A stretch of 64,000 nucleotides of DNA from Nicotiana tabacum (taxonomy: Eukaryota > Streptophyta > Magnoliopsida > Solanales > Solanaceae). The DNA is taken from assembly GCF_000715075.1 (NCBI RefSeq), contig NC_134084.1, positions 188,501 to 252,500 of the forward strand. The letters run 5' to 3'. Under the pieces are notes generated by a model. It was given only the letters and a program-made list of their open reading frames with translations. It ran no database searches and was not told the DNA's origin. The position numbers were made by a program, and so were the translations under genes. Shown in pieces: positions 26,851 to 39,527 of this stretch (its first letter is position 1; each line of letters opens with the position of its first letter).

Positions 26851-28942
26851 TGCTATAGCCCACGCCTTCCGCCGTGGGCCCGGGACCCCGGACCCGAATC
26901 GCCTAAAATTTTTCCAGGACATCGAATACGACCTAAGGAACCATAGTCACTGCTCCTCCATGACCAAATTATGTTTTTGGCATTTTACGGCCATAAAACT
27001 GGAAAACCGCGCGAGTCCCAAATTTTCGTGTGCTATAGCCCACGCCTTCCGTCGTGGGCCCGGGACCCCGGACCCGGATCGGCTAAAATATTTCCACGAC
27101 ATCGAATACGGTCTAAGGAAACATATTCACCGCACAGCCATGATCAAATTATGTTTTTGGCATTTTACGGCCATAAAATTGGAATTCCGCGCGAGTCCCA
27201 AATTTTCGTGTGCTATAGCCCACGCCTTCCGCCGTGGGCCCGGGACCCCGGACCCGGATCGCCTAAAATTTTTCTGCGACATCGAATACGGTCTAAGGAA
27301 ACATATTCACCGCACAACCATGATCAAATTATGTTTTTTGGAATTTTAGGCCATAAAATTGGAATTCCGCGCGAGTCCCAAATTTTCGTGTGCTATAGCC
27401 CACGCCTTCCGCCGTGGGCCCGGGACCCCGGACCCGAATCGCCTAAAAATTTTCCAAGACGTCGAATATGGCCTATAGAAACATATTAACCGCCCCGCCA
27501 TGATCAAATTATGTTTTTTGATATTTAAGGCCATAAAACTGGAATTCCGCGTGAGTCCCAAATTTTCGTGTGCTATAGCCCACGCCTTCCGCCGTGGGGC
27601 TGGGACCCCGGACCCGGATCGCCTAAAATTTTTCCGTGACATCGAATACAGTCTAAGGAAACATATTAACCGCACAGCCATGATCAAATTATGTTTTTTG
27701 GCATTTTAGGCCATAAAATTGGAATTCCGCGCGAGTCCCAAATTTTCGTGTGCTATAGCCCACGCCTTCCGCCGTGGGCCCGGGACCCCGGACCCGAATC
27801 GCCTAAAATTTTTCCAGGACGCCGAATACGACCTAAGGAACCATAGTCACTGCTCCTCCATGACCAAATTATGTTTTTTGGCATTTTACAGCCATAAAAC
27901 TGGAAATCCGCGCGAGTCCCAAATTTTCTTATGCTATAGCCCACGCCTTCCTCCGTGGGCCCGGGACCCGGATCCGAATCGCTTAAAAATTTTCTGGGAC
28001 ATGGAATACGGTCTAAGGAAATATATTAACCGCCCCTCCATGATCAACTTATGTTTTTTGGCATTTTACGGCCATAAAGTTGGAATTCCGCGCGAGTCCC
28101 AAATTTTCGTGTGCTATAGCCCACGCCTTCCGCCGTGGGCCCGGGACCCCGGACCCGAATCGCCTAAAAATTTTCCAGGACGTCGAATATGGCCTATAGA
28201 AACATATTAACCGCCCCGCCATGATCAAATTATCTTTTTTGATATTTAAGGCCATAAAACTGGAATTCCGCGCGAGTCCTAAATTTTCGTGTGCTATAGC
28301 CCACGCCTTCCGCTGTGGGCCCGGGACCCCGGACCCGAATCGCCTAAAATTTTTCCAGGACATCGAATACGACCTAAGGAACCATAGTCACTGCTCCTCC
28401 ATGACCAAATTATGTTTTTGGCATTTTACGGCCATAAAACTGGAAAACCGCGCGAGTCCCAAATTTTCGTGTGCTATAGCCCACGCCTTCCGTCGTGGGC
28501 CCGGGACCCCGGACCCGGATCGGCTAAAATATTTCCACGACATCGAATACGGTCTAAGGAAACATATTCACCGCACAGCCATGATCAAATTATGTTTTTT
28601 GGCATTTTACGGCTATAAAATTGGAATTTCGCGCGAGTCCCAAACTTTCGTGTGCTATAGCCCACGCTTTTCGCCGTGGGCCCGGGACACCGGACCCGGA
28701 TCGCCTAAAATTTTTCCGCGACATGGAATACGGTCTAAGGAAACATATTCACCGCACAACCTTGATCAAATTATGTTTTTTGGCATTTTACGGCCATAAA
28801 ATTGGAATTCCGCGCGAGTCCCAAATTTTCGTATGCTATAGCCCACGCCTTCCTCCGTGGGCCCGGGACCCCGGACCCGAATCGCCTAAAAATTTTCCAG
28901 GACGTCGAATATGGCCTATAGAAACATATTAACCGCCCCGCC

Positions 28943-29482
28943 ATGATCAAATTATCTTTTTTGATATTTAAGGCCATAAAACTGGAATTCCGCGCGAGTC
29001 CCAAATTTTCGTGTGCTATAGCCCACGCCTTCCGCCGTGGGCCCGGGACCCCGGACCCGAATCGCCTAAAATTTTTCCAGGACATCGAATACGACCTAAG
29101 GAACCATAGTCACTGCTCCTCCATGACCAAATTATGTTTTTTGGCATTTTACGGCCATAAATTGGAATTCCGCGCGAGTCCCAAATTTTCGTGTGCTATA
29201 GCCCACGCCTTCCGCCGTGGGCCCGGGACCCCGGACCCGGATCGCCTAAAATTTTTCTGCGACATCGAATACGGTCTAAGGAAACATATTCACCGCACAA
29301 CCATGATCAAATTATGTTTTTTGGAATTTTAGGCCATAAAATTGGAATTCCGCGCGAGTCCCAAATTTTCGTGTGCTATAGCCCACGCCTTCCGCCGTGG
29401 GCCCGGGACCCCGGACCCGAATCGCCTAAAAATTTTCCAAGACGTCGAATATGGCCTATAGAAACATATTAACCGCCCCGCC
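28943..29482 (+). repeat. p block shortened to three monomers, with a fusion monomer
   Basis: The p block is 540 bp instead of about 721. Near 29,158 the sequence reads GGCCATAAATTGGAATTCC, where a monomer of the CATAAAACTGGAAAACC kind passes directly into one of the CATAAAATTGGAATTCC kind with one A fewer. Compared with 26780-27499, one monomer (180 bp) has been removed at this point, as expected for an out-of-register exchange between adjacent monomers. Confidence 0.8.
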
Positions 29483-32154
29483 ATGATCAAATTATGTTTT
29501 TTGATATTTAAGGCCATAAAACTGGAATTCCGCGTGAGTCCCAAATTTTCGTGTGCTATAGCCCACGCCTTCCGCCGTGGGGCTGGGACCCCGGACCCGG
29601 ATCGCCTAAAATTTTTCCGTGACATCGAATACAGTCTAAGGAAACATATTAACCGCACAGCCATGATCAAATTATGTTTTTTGGCATTTTAGGCCATAAA
29701 ATTGGAATTCCGCGCGAGTCCCAAATTTTCGTGTGCTATAGCCCACGCCTTCCGCCGTGGGCCCGGGACCCCGGACCCGAGTCGCCTAAAATTTTTCCAG
29801 GACGCCGAATACGACCTAAGGAACCATAGTCACTGCTCCTCCATGACCAAATTATGTTTTTTGGCATTTTACAGCCATAAAACTGGAAATCCGCGCGAGT
29901 CCCAAATTTTCTTATGCTATAGCCCACGCCTTCCTCCGTGGGCCCGGGACCCGGATCCGAATCGCTTAAAAATTTTCTGGGACATGGAATACGGTCTAAG
30001 GAAATATATTAACCGCCCCTCCATGATCAACTTATGTTTTTTGGCATTTTACGGCCATAAAATTGGAATTCCGCGCGACTCCCAAATTTTCGTGTGCTAT
30101 AGCCCACGCCTTCCGCCGTGGGCCCGGGACCCCGGACCCGAATCGCCTAAATTTTTTCCAGGACGTCGAATATGGCCTATAGAAACATATTAACCGCCCC
30201 GCCATGATCAAATTATCTTTTTTGATATTTAAGGCCATAAAACTGGAATTCCGCGCGAGTCCTAAATTTTCGTGTGCTATAGCCCACGCCTTCCGCCATG
30301 GGCCCGGGACCCCGGACCCGAATCGCCTAAAATTTTTCCAGGACATCGAATACGACCTAAGGAACCATAGTCACTGCTCCTCCATGACCAAATTATGTTT
30401 TTGGCATTTTACGGCCATAAAACTGGAAAACCGCGCGAGTCCCAAATTTTCGTGTGCTATAGCCCACGCCTTCCGTCGTGGGCCCGGGACCCCGGACCCG
30501 GATCGGCTAAAATATTTCCACGACATCGAATACGGTCTAAGGAAACATATTCACCGCACAGCCATGATCAAATTATGTTTTTGGCATTTTACGGCCATAA
30601 AATTGGAATTCCGCGCGAGTCCCAAATTTTCGTGTGCTATAGCCCACGCCTTCCGCCGTGGGCCCGGGACCCCGGACCCGGATCGCCTAAAATTTTTCCG
30701 CGACATGGAATACGGTCTAAGGAAACATATTCACCGCACAACCTTGATCAAATTATGTTTTTTGGCATTTTACGGCCATAAAATTGGAATTCCGCGCGAG
30801 TCCCAAATTTTCGTATGCTATAGCCCACGCCTTCCTCCGTGGGCCCGGGACCCCGGACCCGAATCGCCTAAAAATTTTCCAGGACGTCGAATATGGCCTA
30901 TAGAAACATATTAACCGCCCCGCCATGATCAAATTATCTTTTTTGATATTTAAGGCCATAAAACTGGAATTCCGCGCGAGTCCCAAATTTTCGTGTGCTA
31001 TAGCCCACGCCTTCCGCCGTGGGCCCGGGACCCCGGACCCGAATCGCCTAAAATTTTTCCAGGACATCGAATACGACCTAAGGAACCATAGTCACTGCTC
31101 CTCCATGACCAAATTATGTTTTTTGGCATTTTACGGCCATAAAACTGGAAAACCGCGCGAGTCCCAAATTTTCGTGTGCTATAGCCCACGCCTTCCGTCG
31201 TGGGCCCGGGACCCCGGACCCGGATCGGCTAAAATATTTCCACGACATCGAATACGGTCTAAGGAAACATATTCACCGCACAGCCATGATCAAATTATGT
31301 TTTTGGCATTTTACGGCCATAAAATTGGAATTCCGCGCGAGTCCCAAATTTTCGTGTGCTATAGCCCACGCCTTCCGCCGTGGGCCCGGGACCCCGGACC
31401 CGGATCGCCTAAAATTTTTCTGCGACATCGAATACGGTCTAAGGAAACATATTCACCGCACAACCATGATCAAATTATGTTTTTTGGCATTTTAGGCCAT
31501 AAAATTGGAATTCCGCGCGAGTCCCAAATTTTCGTGTGCTATAGCCCACGCCTTCCGCCGTGGGCCCGGGACCCCGGACCCGAATCGCCTAAAAATTTTC
31601 CAAGACGTCGAATATGGCCTATAGAAACATATTAACCGCCCCGCCATGATCAAATTATGTTTTTTGATATTTAAGGCCATAAAACTGGAATTCCGCGTGA
31701 GTCCCAAATTTTCATGTGCTATAGCCCACGCCTTCCGCCGTGGGGCTGGGACCCCGGACCCGGATCGCCTAAAATTTTTCCGTGACATCGAATACAGTCT
31801 AAGGAAACATATTAACCGCACAGCCATGATCAAATTATGTTTTTTGGCATTTTAGGCCATAAAATTGGAATTCCGCGCGAGTCCCAAATTTTCGTGTGCT
31901 ATAGCCCACGCCTTCCGCCGTGGGCCCGGGACCCCGGACCCGAATCGCCTAAAATTTTTCCAGGACGCCGAATACGACCTAAGGAACCATAGTCACTGCT
32001 CCTCCATGACCAAATTATGTTTTTTGGCATTTTACGGCCATAAAACTGGAAATCCGCGCGAGTCCCAAATTTTCGTGTGCTATAGCCCACGCCTTCCGTC
32101 GTGGGCCCGGGACCCCGGACCCGGATCGGCTAAAATATTTCCACGACATCGAAT

Positions 32155-33213
32155 ACGGTCTAAGGAAATATATTAACCGCCCCTCCATGATTAACTTATG
32201 TTTTTTGGCATTTTACGGCCATAAAATTGGAATTCCGCGCGAGTCCCAAATTTTCGTGTGCTATAGCCCTCGCTTTCCGCCGTGGGCCCGGGACCCCGGA
32301 CCCGAATCGCCTAAAATTTTTCCAGGATGTTGAATATGGCCTATAGACACATATTAACCGCCCCGCCATGATCAAATTATGTTTTTTTGATATTTTACGG
32401 CCATAAAACTGGAATTCCGTGTGAGTCCCAAATTATGTGTGCTATAGCCCACGCCTTCCGCCGTGGGCCCGTGACGCTGGACCCGGATCGCCTAAAATTT
32501 TTCCATGACATCGAATACGGCCTAATGAACCATAGTCACTGCTCCGCCATGACCAAATATTGTTTTTTGGCATTTTACGGCCATGAAACTGGAAATCCGC
32601 GCGAGTCCCAAATTTTCGTATGCTATAGCCCACGCCTTCAGCCGTGGGCCCGGGACCCCGGTCCCGAATCGCCTAAAATTTTTCCAGGATGTCGAATATG
32701 GCCTATAGAAACATATTAACCGCCCCACCATGATCAAATTATGTTTTTTGGTATTTTACGGCCATAAAACTGGAATTCCGCGTGAGTCCCAAATTTTCGT
32801 GTGCTATAGCCCACGCCTTCCGCCGTGGGCCCGGGACCCAGACCCGAATCGCCTAAAATTTTTCCGGGACATGGAATACGGTCTAAAGAAATATATTAAC
32901 CGCCCCTCCATGATCAAATTATGTTTTTTGGTATTTTACGGCCATAAAACTGAAATTCCGCGTGAGTCCCAAATTTTCGTGTGCTATAGCCCACGCCTTC
33001 CGCCGTGGGCCCGGGACCCAGACCCGAATCGCCTAAAATTTTTCCAGGATGTCGAATACGACCTAAGGAACCATAGTCACTGCTCCTCCATGACCAAATT
33101 ATGTTTTTTGGCATTTTTCGGCCATAAAACTGGAAATCCGCGCGAGTCCGAAATTTTCGTATGCTATAGCCCACGCCTTCCTCCGTGGGCCCGGGACCCG
33201 GACCCGAATCGCC
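32155..33213 (+). repeat. D-type island inside domain C
   Basis: This segment matches 36,660-37,718 with a shift of about 4,505 bp (25 monomers). It contains the only s-type monomer (AAATTATGTGTGC, about 32,431) between 24.5 and 36.9 kb. The copies have drifted: seven instead of six Ts near 32,382, GTGACGCTGGACC near 32,470, and AAATATTG instead of AAATAATG near 32,556. C-type blocks resume at 33270. Confidence 0.8.
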
Positions 33214-36152
33214 TAAAAATTTTCCAGGACGTCGAATATGGCCTATAGAAACATATTAACCGCCCCGCCATGATCAAATTATCTTTTTTGATATTTAAGG
33301 CCATTAAACTGGAATTCCGCGCGAGTCCCAAATTTTCGTGTGCTATAGCCCACGCCTTCCGCCGTGGGCCCGTGACACCGGACCCGGATCGCCAAAAATT
33401 TTTCCGCGACATGGAATACGGTCTAAGGAAACATATTCACCGCACAACCATGATCAAATTATGTTTTTTGGCATTTTACGGCCATAAAATTGGAATTCCG
33501 CGCGAGTCCCAAATTTTCGTATGCTATAGCCCACGCCTTCCTCCGTGGGCCCGGGACACCGGACTCGAATCGCCTAAAAATTTTCCAGGACGTCGAATAT
33601 GGCCTATAGAAACATATTAACCGCCCCGCCATGATCAAATTATCTTTTTTGATAGTTAAGGCCATAAAACTGGAATTCCGCGCGAGTCCCAAATTTTCGT
33701 GTGCTATAGCCCACGCCTTCCGCCGTGGGCCCGGGACCCCGGACCCGAATCGCCTAAAATTTTTCCAGGACATCGAATACGACCTAAGGAACCATAGTCA
33801 CTGCTCCTCCATGACCAAATTATGTTTTTTGGCATTTTACGGCCATAAAACTGGAAAACCGCGCGAGTCCCAAATTTTCGTGTGCTATAGCCCACGCCTT
33901 CCGTCGTGGGCCCGGGACCCCGGACCCGGATCGGCTAAAATATTTCCACGACATCGAATACGGTCTAAGGAAACATATTCACCGCACAGCCATGATCAAA
34001 TTATGTTTTTGGCATTTTACGGCCATAAAATTGGAATTCCGCGCGAGTCCCAAATTTTCGTGTGCTATAGCCCACGCCTTCCGCCGTGGGCCCGGGACCC
34101 CGGACCCGGATCGCCTAAAATTTTTCTGCGACATCGAATACGGTCTAAGGAAACATATTCACCGCACAACCATGATCAAATTATGTTTTTTGGCATTTTA
34201 GGCCATAAAATTGGAATTCCGCGCGAGTCCCAAATTTTCGTGTGCTATAGCCCACGCCTTCCGCCGTGGGCCCGGGACCCCGGACCCGAATCGCCTAAAA
34301 ATTTTCCAAGACGTCGAATATGGCCTATAGAAACATATTAACCGCCCCGCCATGATCAAATTATGTTTTTTGATATTTAAGGCCATAAAACTGGAATTCC
34401 GCGTGAGTCCCAAATTTTCGTGTGCTATAGCCCACGCCTTCCGCCGTGGGGCTGGGACCCCGGACCCGGATCGCCTAAAATTTTTCCGTGACATCGAATA
34501 CAGTCTAAGGAAACATATTAACCGCACAGCCATGATCAAATTATGTTTTTTGGCATTTTAGGCCATAAAATTGGAATTCCGCGCGAGTCCCAAATTTTCG
34601 TGTGCTATAGCCCACGCCTTCCGCCGTGGGCCCGGGACCCCGGACCCGAATCGCCTAAAATTTTTTCGGGACATTGAATATGGCCTATAGAAACATATTC
34701 ACCGCACAACCATGATCAAATTATGTTTTTTGGCATTTTAGGCCATAAAATTGGAATTCCGCGCGAGTCCCAAATTTTCGTGTGCTATAGCCCACGCCTT
34801 CCGCCGTGGGCCCGGGACCCCGGACCCGAATCGCCTAAAAATTTTCCAAGACGTCGAATATGGCCTATAGAAACATATTAACCGCCCCGCCATGATCAAA
34901 TTATGTTTTTTGATATTTAAGGCCATAAAACTGGAATTCCGCGTGAGTCCCAAATTTTCGTGTGCTATAGCCCACGCCTTCCGCCGTGGGGCTGGGACCC
35001 CGGACCCGGATCGCCTAAAATTTTTCCGTGACATCGAATACGGTCTAAGGAAATATATTAACCGCCTCGCCATGATCAAATTATGTTTTTTGGTATTTTT
35101 CGGCCATAAAACTGGAATTCCGCGTGAGTCCCAAATTTTCGTGTGCTATAGCCCACGCCTTCCGCCGTGGGCCCGGGACCCCGGACCCGGATCGCCTAAA
35201 ATTTTTCCGCGACATGGAATACGGTCTAAGGAAACATATTCACCGCACAACCATGATCAAATTATGTTTTTGGCATTTTACGGCCATAAAATTGGAATTC
35301 CGCGCGAGTCCCAAATTTTCGTATGCTATAGCCCACGCCTTCCTCCGTGGGCCCGGGACCCCGGACCCGAATCGCCTAAAAATTTTCCAGGACGTCGAAT
35401 ATGGCCTATAGAAACATATTAACCGCCCCGCCATGATCAAATTATCTTTTTTGATATTTAAGGCCATAAAACTGGAATTCCGCGCGAGTCCTAAATTTTC
35501 GTGTGCTATAGCCCACGCCTTCCGCCGTGGGCCCGGGACCCCGGACCCGAATCGCCTAAAATTTTTCCAGGACATCGAATACGACCTAAGGAACCATAGT
35601 CACTGCTCCTCCATGACCAAATTATGTTTTTGGCATTTTACGGCCATAAAACTGGAAAACCGCGCGAGTCCCAAATTTTCGTGTGCTATAGCCCACGCCT
35701 TCCGTCGTGGGCCCGGGACCCCGGACCCGGATCGGCTAAAATATTTCCACGACATCGAATACGGTCTAAGGAAACATATTCACCGCACAGCCATGATCAA
35801 ATTATGTTTTTGGCATTTTACGGCCATAAAATTGGAATTCCGCGCGAGTCCCAAATTTTCGTGTGCTATAGCCCACGCCTTCCGCCGTGGGCCCGGGACC
35901 CCGGACCCGGATCGCCTAAAATTTTTCTGCGACATCGAATACGGTCTAAGGAAACATATTCACCGCACAACCATGATCAAATTATGTTTTTTGGCATTTT
36001 AGGCGATAAAATTGGAATTCCGCGTGAGTCCCAAATTTTCGTGTGCTATAGCCCACGCCTTCCGCCGTGGGCCCGGGACCCCGGACCCGAATCGCCTAAA
36101 AATTTTCCAAGACGTCGAATATGGCCTATAGAAACATATTAACCGCCCCGCC

Positions 36153-36873
36153 ATGATCAAATTATGTTTTTTGATATTTAAGGCCATAAAACTGGAATTC
36201 CGCGTGAGTCCCAAATTTTCGTGTGCTATAGCCCACGCCTTCCGCCGTGGGGCTGGGACCCCGGACCCGGATCGCCTAAAATTTTTCCGCGACATCGAAT
36301 TTAGTCTAAGGAAACATATTAACTGCACAGCCATGATCAAATTATGTTTTTTGGCATTTTAGGCAATAAAATTGGAATTCCGCGCGAGTCTCAAATTTTC
36401 GTGTGCTATAGCCCACGCCTTCCGCCGTGGGCCCGGGACCCCGGACCCGAATCGCCTAAAAATTTTTCAGGACGTCGAATACGACCTATGGAACCATAGT
36501 CACTGCTCCTCCATGACCAAATTATGTTTTTTGGCATTTTACGGCCATAAAACTGGAAATCCGCGCGAGTCCCAAATTTTCGTATGCTATAGCCCACGCC
36601 TTCCTCCGTGGGCCCGGGACCCGGATCCGAATCGCCTAAAATTTTTTCGGGACATGGAATACGGTCTAAGGAAATATATTAACCGCCCCTCCATGATCAA
36701 CTTATGTTTTTTGGCATTTTACGGCCATAAAATTGGAATTCCGCGCGAGTCCCAAATTTTCGTGTGCTATAGCCCTCGCCTTCCGCCGTGGGCCCGGGAC
36801 CCCGGACCCGAATCGCCTAAAATTTTTCCAGGACGTTGAATATGGCCTATAGACACATATTAACCGCCCCGCC
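36153..36873 (+). repeat. Boundary block between domains C and D (q tetramer)
   Basis: Four monomers of q type, ending with the CAACTTATG/AGCCCTCGCC monomer, precede the s monomer at 36874. The arrangement matches 12422-13142 at the A/B boundary and 31,646-32,367 at the left edge of the island. Private changes here include GGCGATAAAATTGG (36003), GGCAATAAAATTGG (36363) and CGAATTTAGTC. Confidence 0.75.
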
Positions 36874-37955
36874 ATGATCAAATTATGTTTTTTGATATTT
36901 TACGGCCATAAAACTGGAATTCCGTGTGAGTCCCAAATTATGTGTGCTATAGCCCACGCCTTCCGCCGTGGGCCCGTGACCCCGGACCCGGATCGCCTAA
37001 AATTTTTCCATGACATCGAATACGGCCTAATGAACCATAGTCACTGCTCCGCCATGACCAAATAATGTTTTTTGGCATTTTACGGCCATGAAACTGGAAA
37101 TCCGCGCGAGTCCCAAATTTTCGTATGCTATAGCCCACGCCTTCCGCCGTGGGCCCGGGACCCCGGTCCCGAATCGCCTAAATTTTTTCCAGGATGTCGA
37201 ATATGGCCTATAGAAACATATTAACCGCCCCACCATGATCAAATTATGTTTTTTGGTATTTTACGGCCATAAAACTGGAATTCCGCGTGAGTCCCAAATT
37301 TTCGTGTGCTATAGCCCACGCCTTCCGCCGTGGGCCCGGGACCCAGACCCGAATCGCCTAAAATTTTTCTGGGACATGGAATACGGTCTAAGGAAATATA
37401 TTAACCGCCCCTCCATGATCAAATTATGTTTTATGGTATTTTACGGCCATAAAACTGGAATTCCGCGTGAGTCCCAAATTTTCGTGTGCTATAGCCCACG
37501 CCTTCCGCCGTGTGCCCGGGACCCAGACCCGAATCGCCTAAAATTTTTCCAGGACGTCGAATACGACCTAAGGAACCATAGTCACTACTCCTCCATGACC
37601 AAATTATGTTTTTTGGCATTTTACGGCCATAAAACTGGAAATCCGCGCGAGTCCCAAATTTTCGTATGCTATAGCCCACGCCTTCCTCCGTGGGCCCGGG
37701 ACCCGGACCCGAATCGCCTAAAATTTTTCCGGGACATGGAATACGGTCTAAGGAAATATATTAACCGCCCATCCATGATCAACTTATGTTTTTTGGCATT
37801 TTACGGCCATAAAATTGGAATTCCGCGCGAGTCCCAAATTTTCGTGTGCTATAGCCCTCGCCTTCCGCCGTGGGCCCGGGACCCCGGACCCGAATCGCCT
37901 AAAATTTTTCCAGGACGTCGAATATGGCCTATAGACACATATTAACCGCCCCGCC
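36874..37955 (+). repeat. Domain D full-length 6-mer (1,082 bp)
   Basis: Six monomers with neither the 15-bp nor the 35-bp deletion. It matches the island at 32.2-33.2 kb. It therefore probably keeps the state before the deletion-marked HOR was formed, or lost the marked monomers by exchange. Confidence 0.75.
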
Positions 37956-37965
37956 ATTTTGATAT
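37951..37965 (+). repeat. First instance of the 15-bp deletion in an s monomer
   Basis: CCGCCATTTTGATATTTT replaces the usual CCGCCATGATCAAATTATG followed by TTTTTTGATATTTT. Fifteen bases are missing. Further instances lie near 40936, 42329, 43722, 45115, 46146, 47177 and 48749, eight in all, every one in domain D. Confidence 0.88.
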
Positions 37966-39527
37966 TTTACGGCCATAAAACTGGAATTCCGCGTGAGTCC
38001 CAAATTATGTGTGCTATAGCCCACGCCTTCCGCCGTGGGCCCGGGACCCCGGACCCGGATCGCCTAAAATTTTTTCAGGACATCGAATACGGCCTAATGA
38101 ACCATAGTCACTGCTCCGCCATGACCAAATAATGTTTTTTGGCATTTTACGGCCATGAAACTGGAAATCCGCGCGAGTCCCAAATTTTCGTATGCTATAG
38201 CCCACGCCTTCCTCTATGGGCCCGGGACCCGGACCCGAATCGCCTAAAATTTTTCCGGGACATGGAATACGGTCTAAGGAAATATATTAACCGCCCCTCC
38301 ATGATCAAATTATGTTTTTGGTATTTTACGGCCATAAAACTGGAATTCCGCCTTCCGCCGTGGGCCTGGGACCCCGGACCCGAATCGCCTAAAATTTTTC
38401 CAGGATGTCGAATATGGCCTATAGAAACATATTAACCGCCCCGCCATGATCAAATTATGTTTTTTGGTATTTTACGGCCATAAAACTGGAATTCCGCGTG
38501 AGTCCCAAATTTTCGTGTGCTATAGCCCACGCCTTCCGCCGTGGGCCCGGGACCCAGACCCGAATCGCCTAAAAATTTTCCGGGACATGGAATACGGTCT
38601 AAGGAAATATATTAACCGCCCCTCCATGATCAAATTATGTTTTTTGGTATTTTACGGCCATAAAACTGGAATTCCGCGTGAGTCCCAAATTTTCGTGTGC
38701 TATAGCCCACGCCTTCCTCCGTGGGCCCGGGACCCGGATCCGAATCGCCTAAAATTTTTCCGGGACATGGAATACGGTCTAAGGAAATATATTAACCGCC
38801 CATCCATGATCAACTTATGTTTTTTGGCATTTTACGGCCATAAAATTGGAATTCCGCGCGAGTCCCAAATTTTCGTGTGCTATAGCCCTCGCCTTCCGCC
38901 GTGGGCCCGGGACCCCGGACCCGAATCGCCTAAAATTTTTCCAGGACGTCGAATATGGCCTATAGACACATATTAACCGCCCCGCCATGATCAAATTATG
39001 TTTTTTGATATTTTACGGCCATAAAACTGGAATTCCGTGTGAGTCCCAAATTATGTGTGCTATAGCCCACGCCTTCCGCCGTGGGCCCGTGACCCCGGAC
39101 CCGGATCGCCTAAAAAGTTTTCCATGACATCGAATACGGCCTAATGAACCATAGTCACTGCTCCGCCATGACCAAATAATGTTTTTTGGCATTTTACGGC
39201 CATGAAACTGGAAATCCGCGCGAGTCCCAAATTTTCGTATGCTATAGCCCACGCCTTCCTCCGTGGGCACGGGACCCGGACCCGAATCGCCTAAAATTTT
39301 TCCGTGACATGGAATACGGTCTAAGGAAATATATTAACCGCCCCTCCATGATCAAATTATGTTTTTGGCATTTTACTTCCATAAAATTGGAATTCCGCGC
39401 GAGTCCCAAATTTTCGTGTGTTATAGCCCACGCCTTCCGCCGTGGGCCCGGGACCCCGGACCCGAATCGCCTAAAATTTTTCCAGGACATCGAATAAGGC
39501 CTATAGAAACATATTAACGGCCCCTCC
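37956..39527 (+). repeat. Domain D 6-mer plus 3-mer (1,031 + 541 bp), left copy
   Basis: A deletion-marked 6-mer (37956-38986) is followed by an intact-s 3-mer (38987-39527) ending in ATCGAATAAGGCC. The pair recurs at 47177-48748 with a 9,221-bp shift and shares rare variants such as GTGGGCACGGGACC (39264 and 48484), ATTTTACTTCCATAAAATTGG (39370 and 48590) and CCGTGACATGG. It brackets the 8-mer/6-mer tandem tract. Confidence 0.85.
38303..38445 (+). repeat. Truncated monomer of domain D (35-bp deletion)
   Basis: The junction GGAATTCCGCCTTCCGCC near 38,349 shows the same 35-bp loss as in domain B. Other domain D junctions lie near 39,936, 41,329, 42,722, 44,115, 45,508, 46,539, 47,570 and 49,143. 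These monomers also have a five-T run (ATGTTTTTGG), so they are about 145 bp. Confidence 0.88.

Larger units (their letters stand above)
24476..36873 (+). repeat. Domain C: 4-mer (about 721 bp) HOR in p and q versions
   Basis: p blocks start with CCATGATCAAATTATC (24618, 25336, 26780, 28221, 28943, 30204, 30925, 33270, 33631, 35433). q blocks start with the TTATGTTTTTTGATATTTAAGG monomer whose core reads GTGGGGCTGGGACC (26057, 27500, 29483, 31646, 34352, 34892, 36153). Successive distances are about 720 bp in most cases, with exceptions of 540, 541 and 361 (lost monomers) and one of 1,624 (island). Reading order is p p q p q p p q p p q, island, p p q q p q. Four-base deletion CATGAATTATG near 24,799 marks one early monomer. 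Confidence 0.82.

Noticed and set aside
24476..36873. Retrotransposon or other mobile element inserted in the irregular domain C
   Set aside because: All irregular spacings resolve into whole monomers; no LTR, target-site duplication or foreign sequence was seen.
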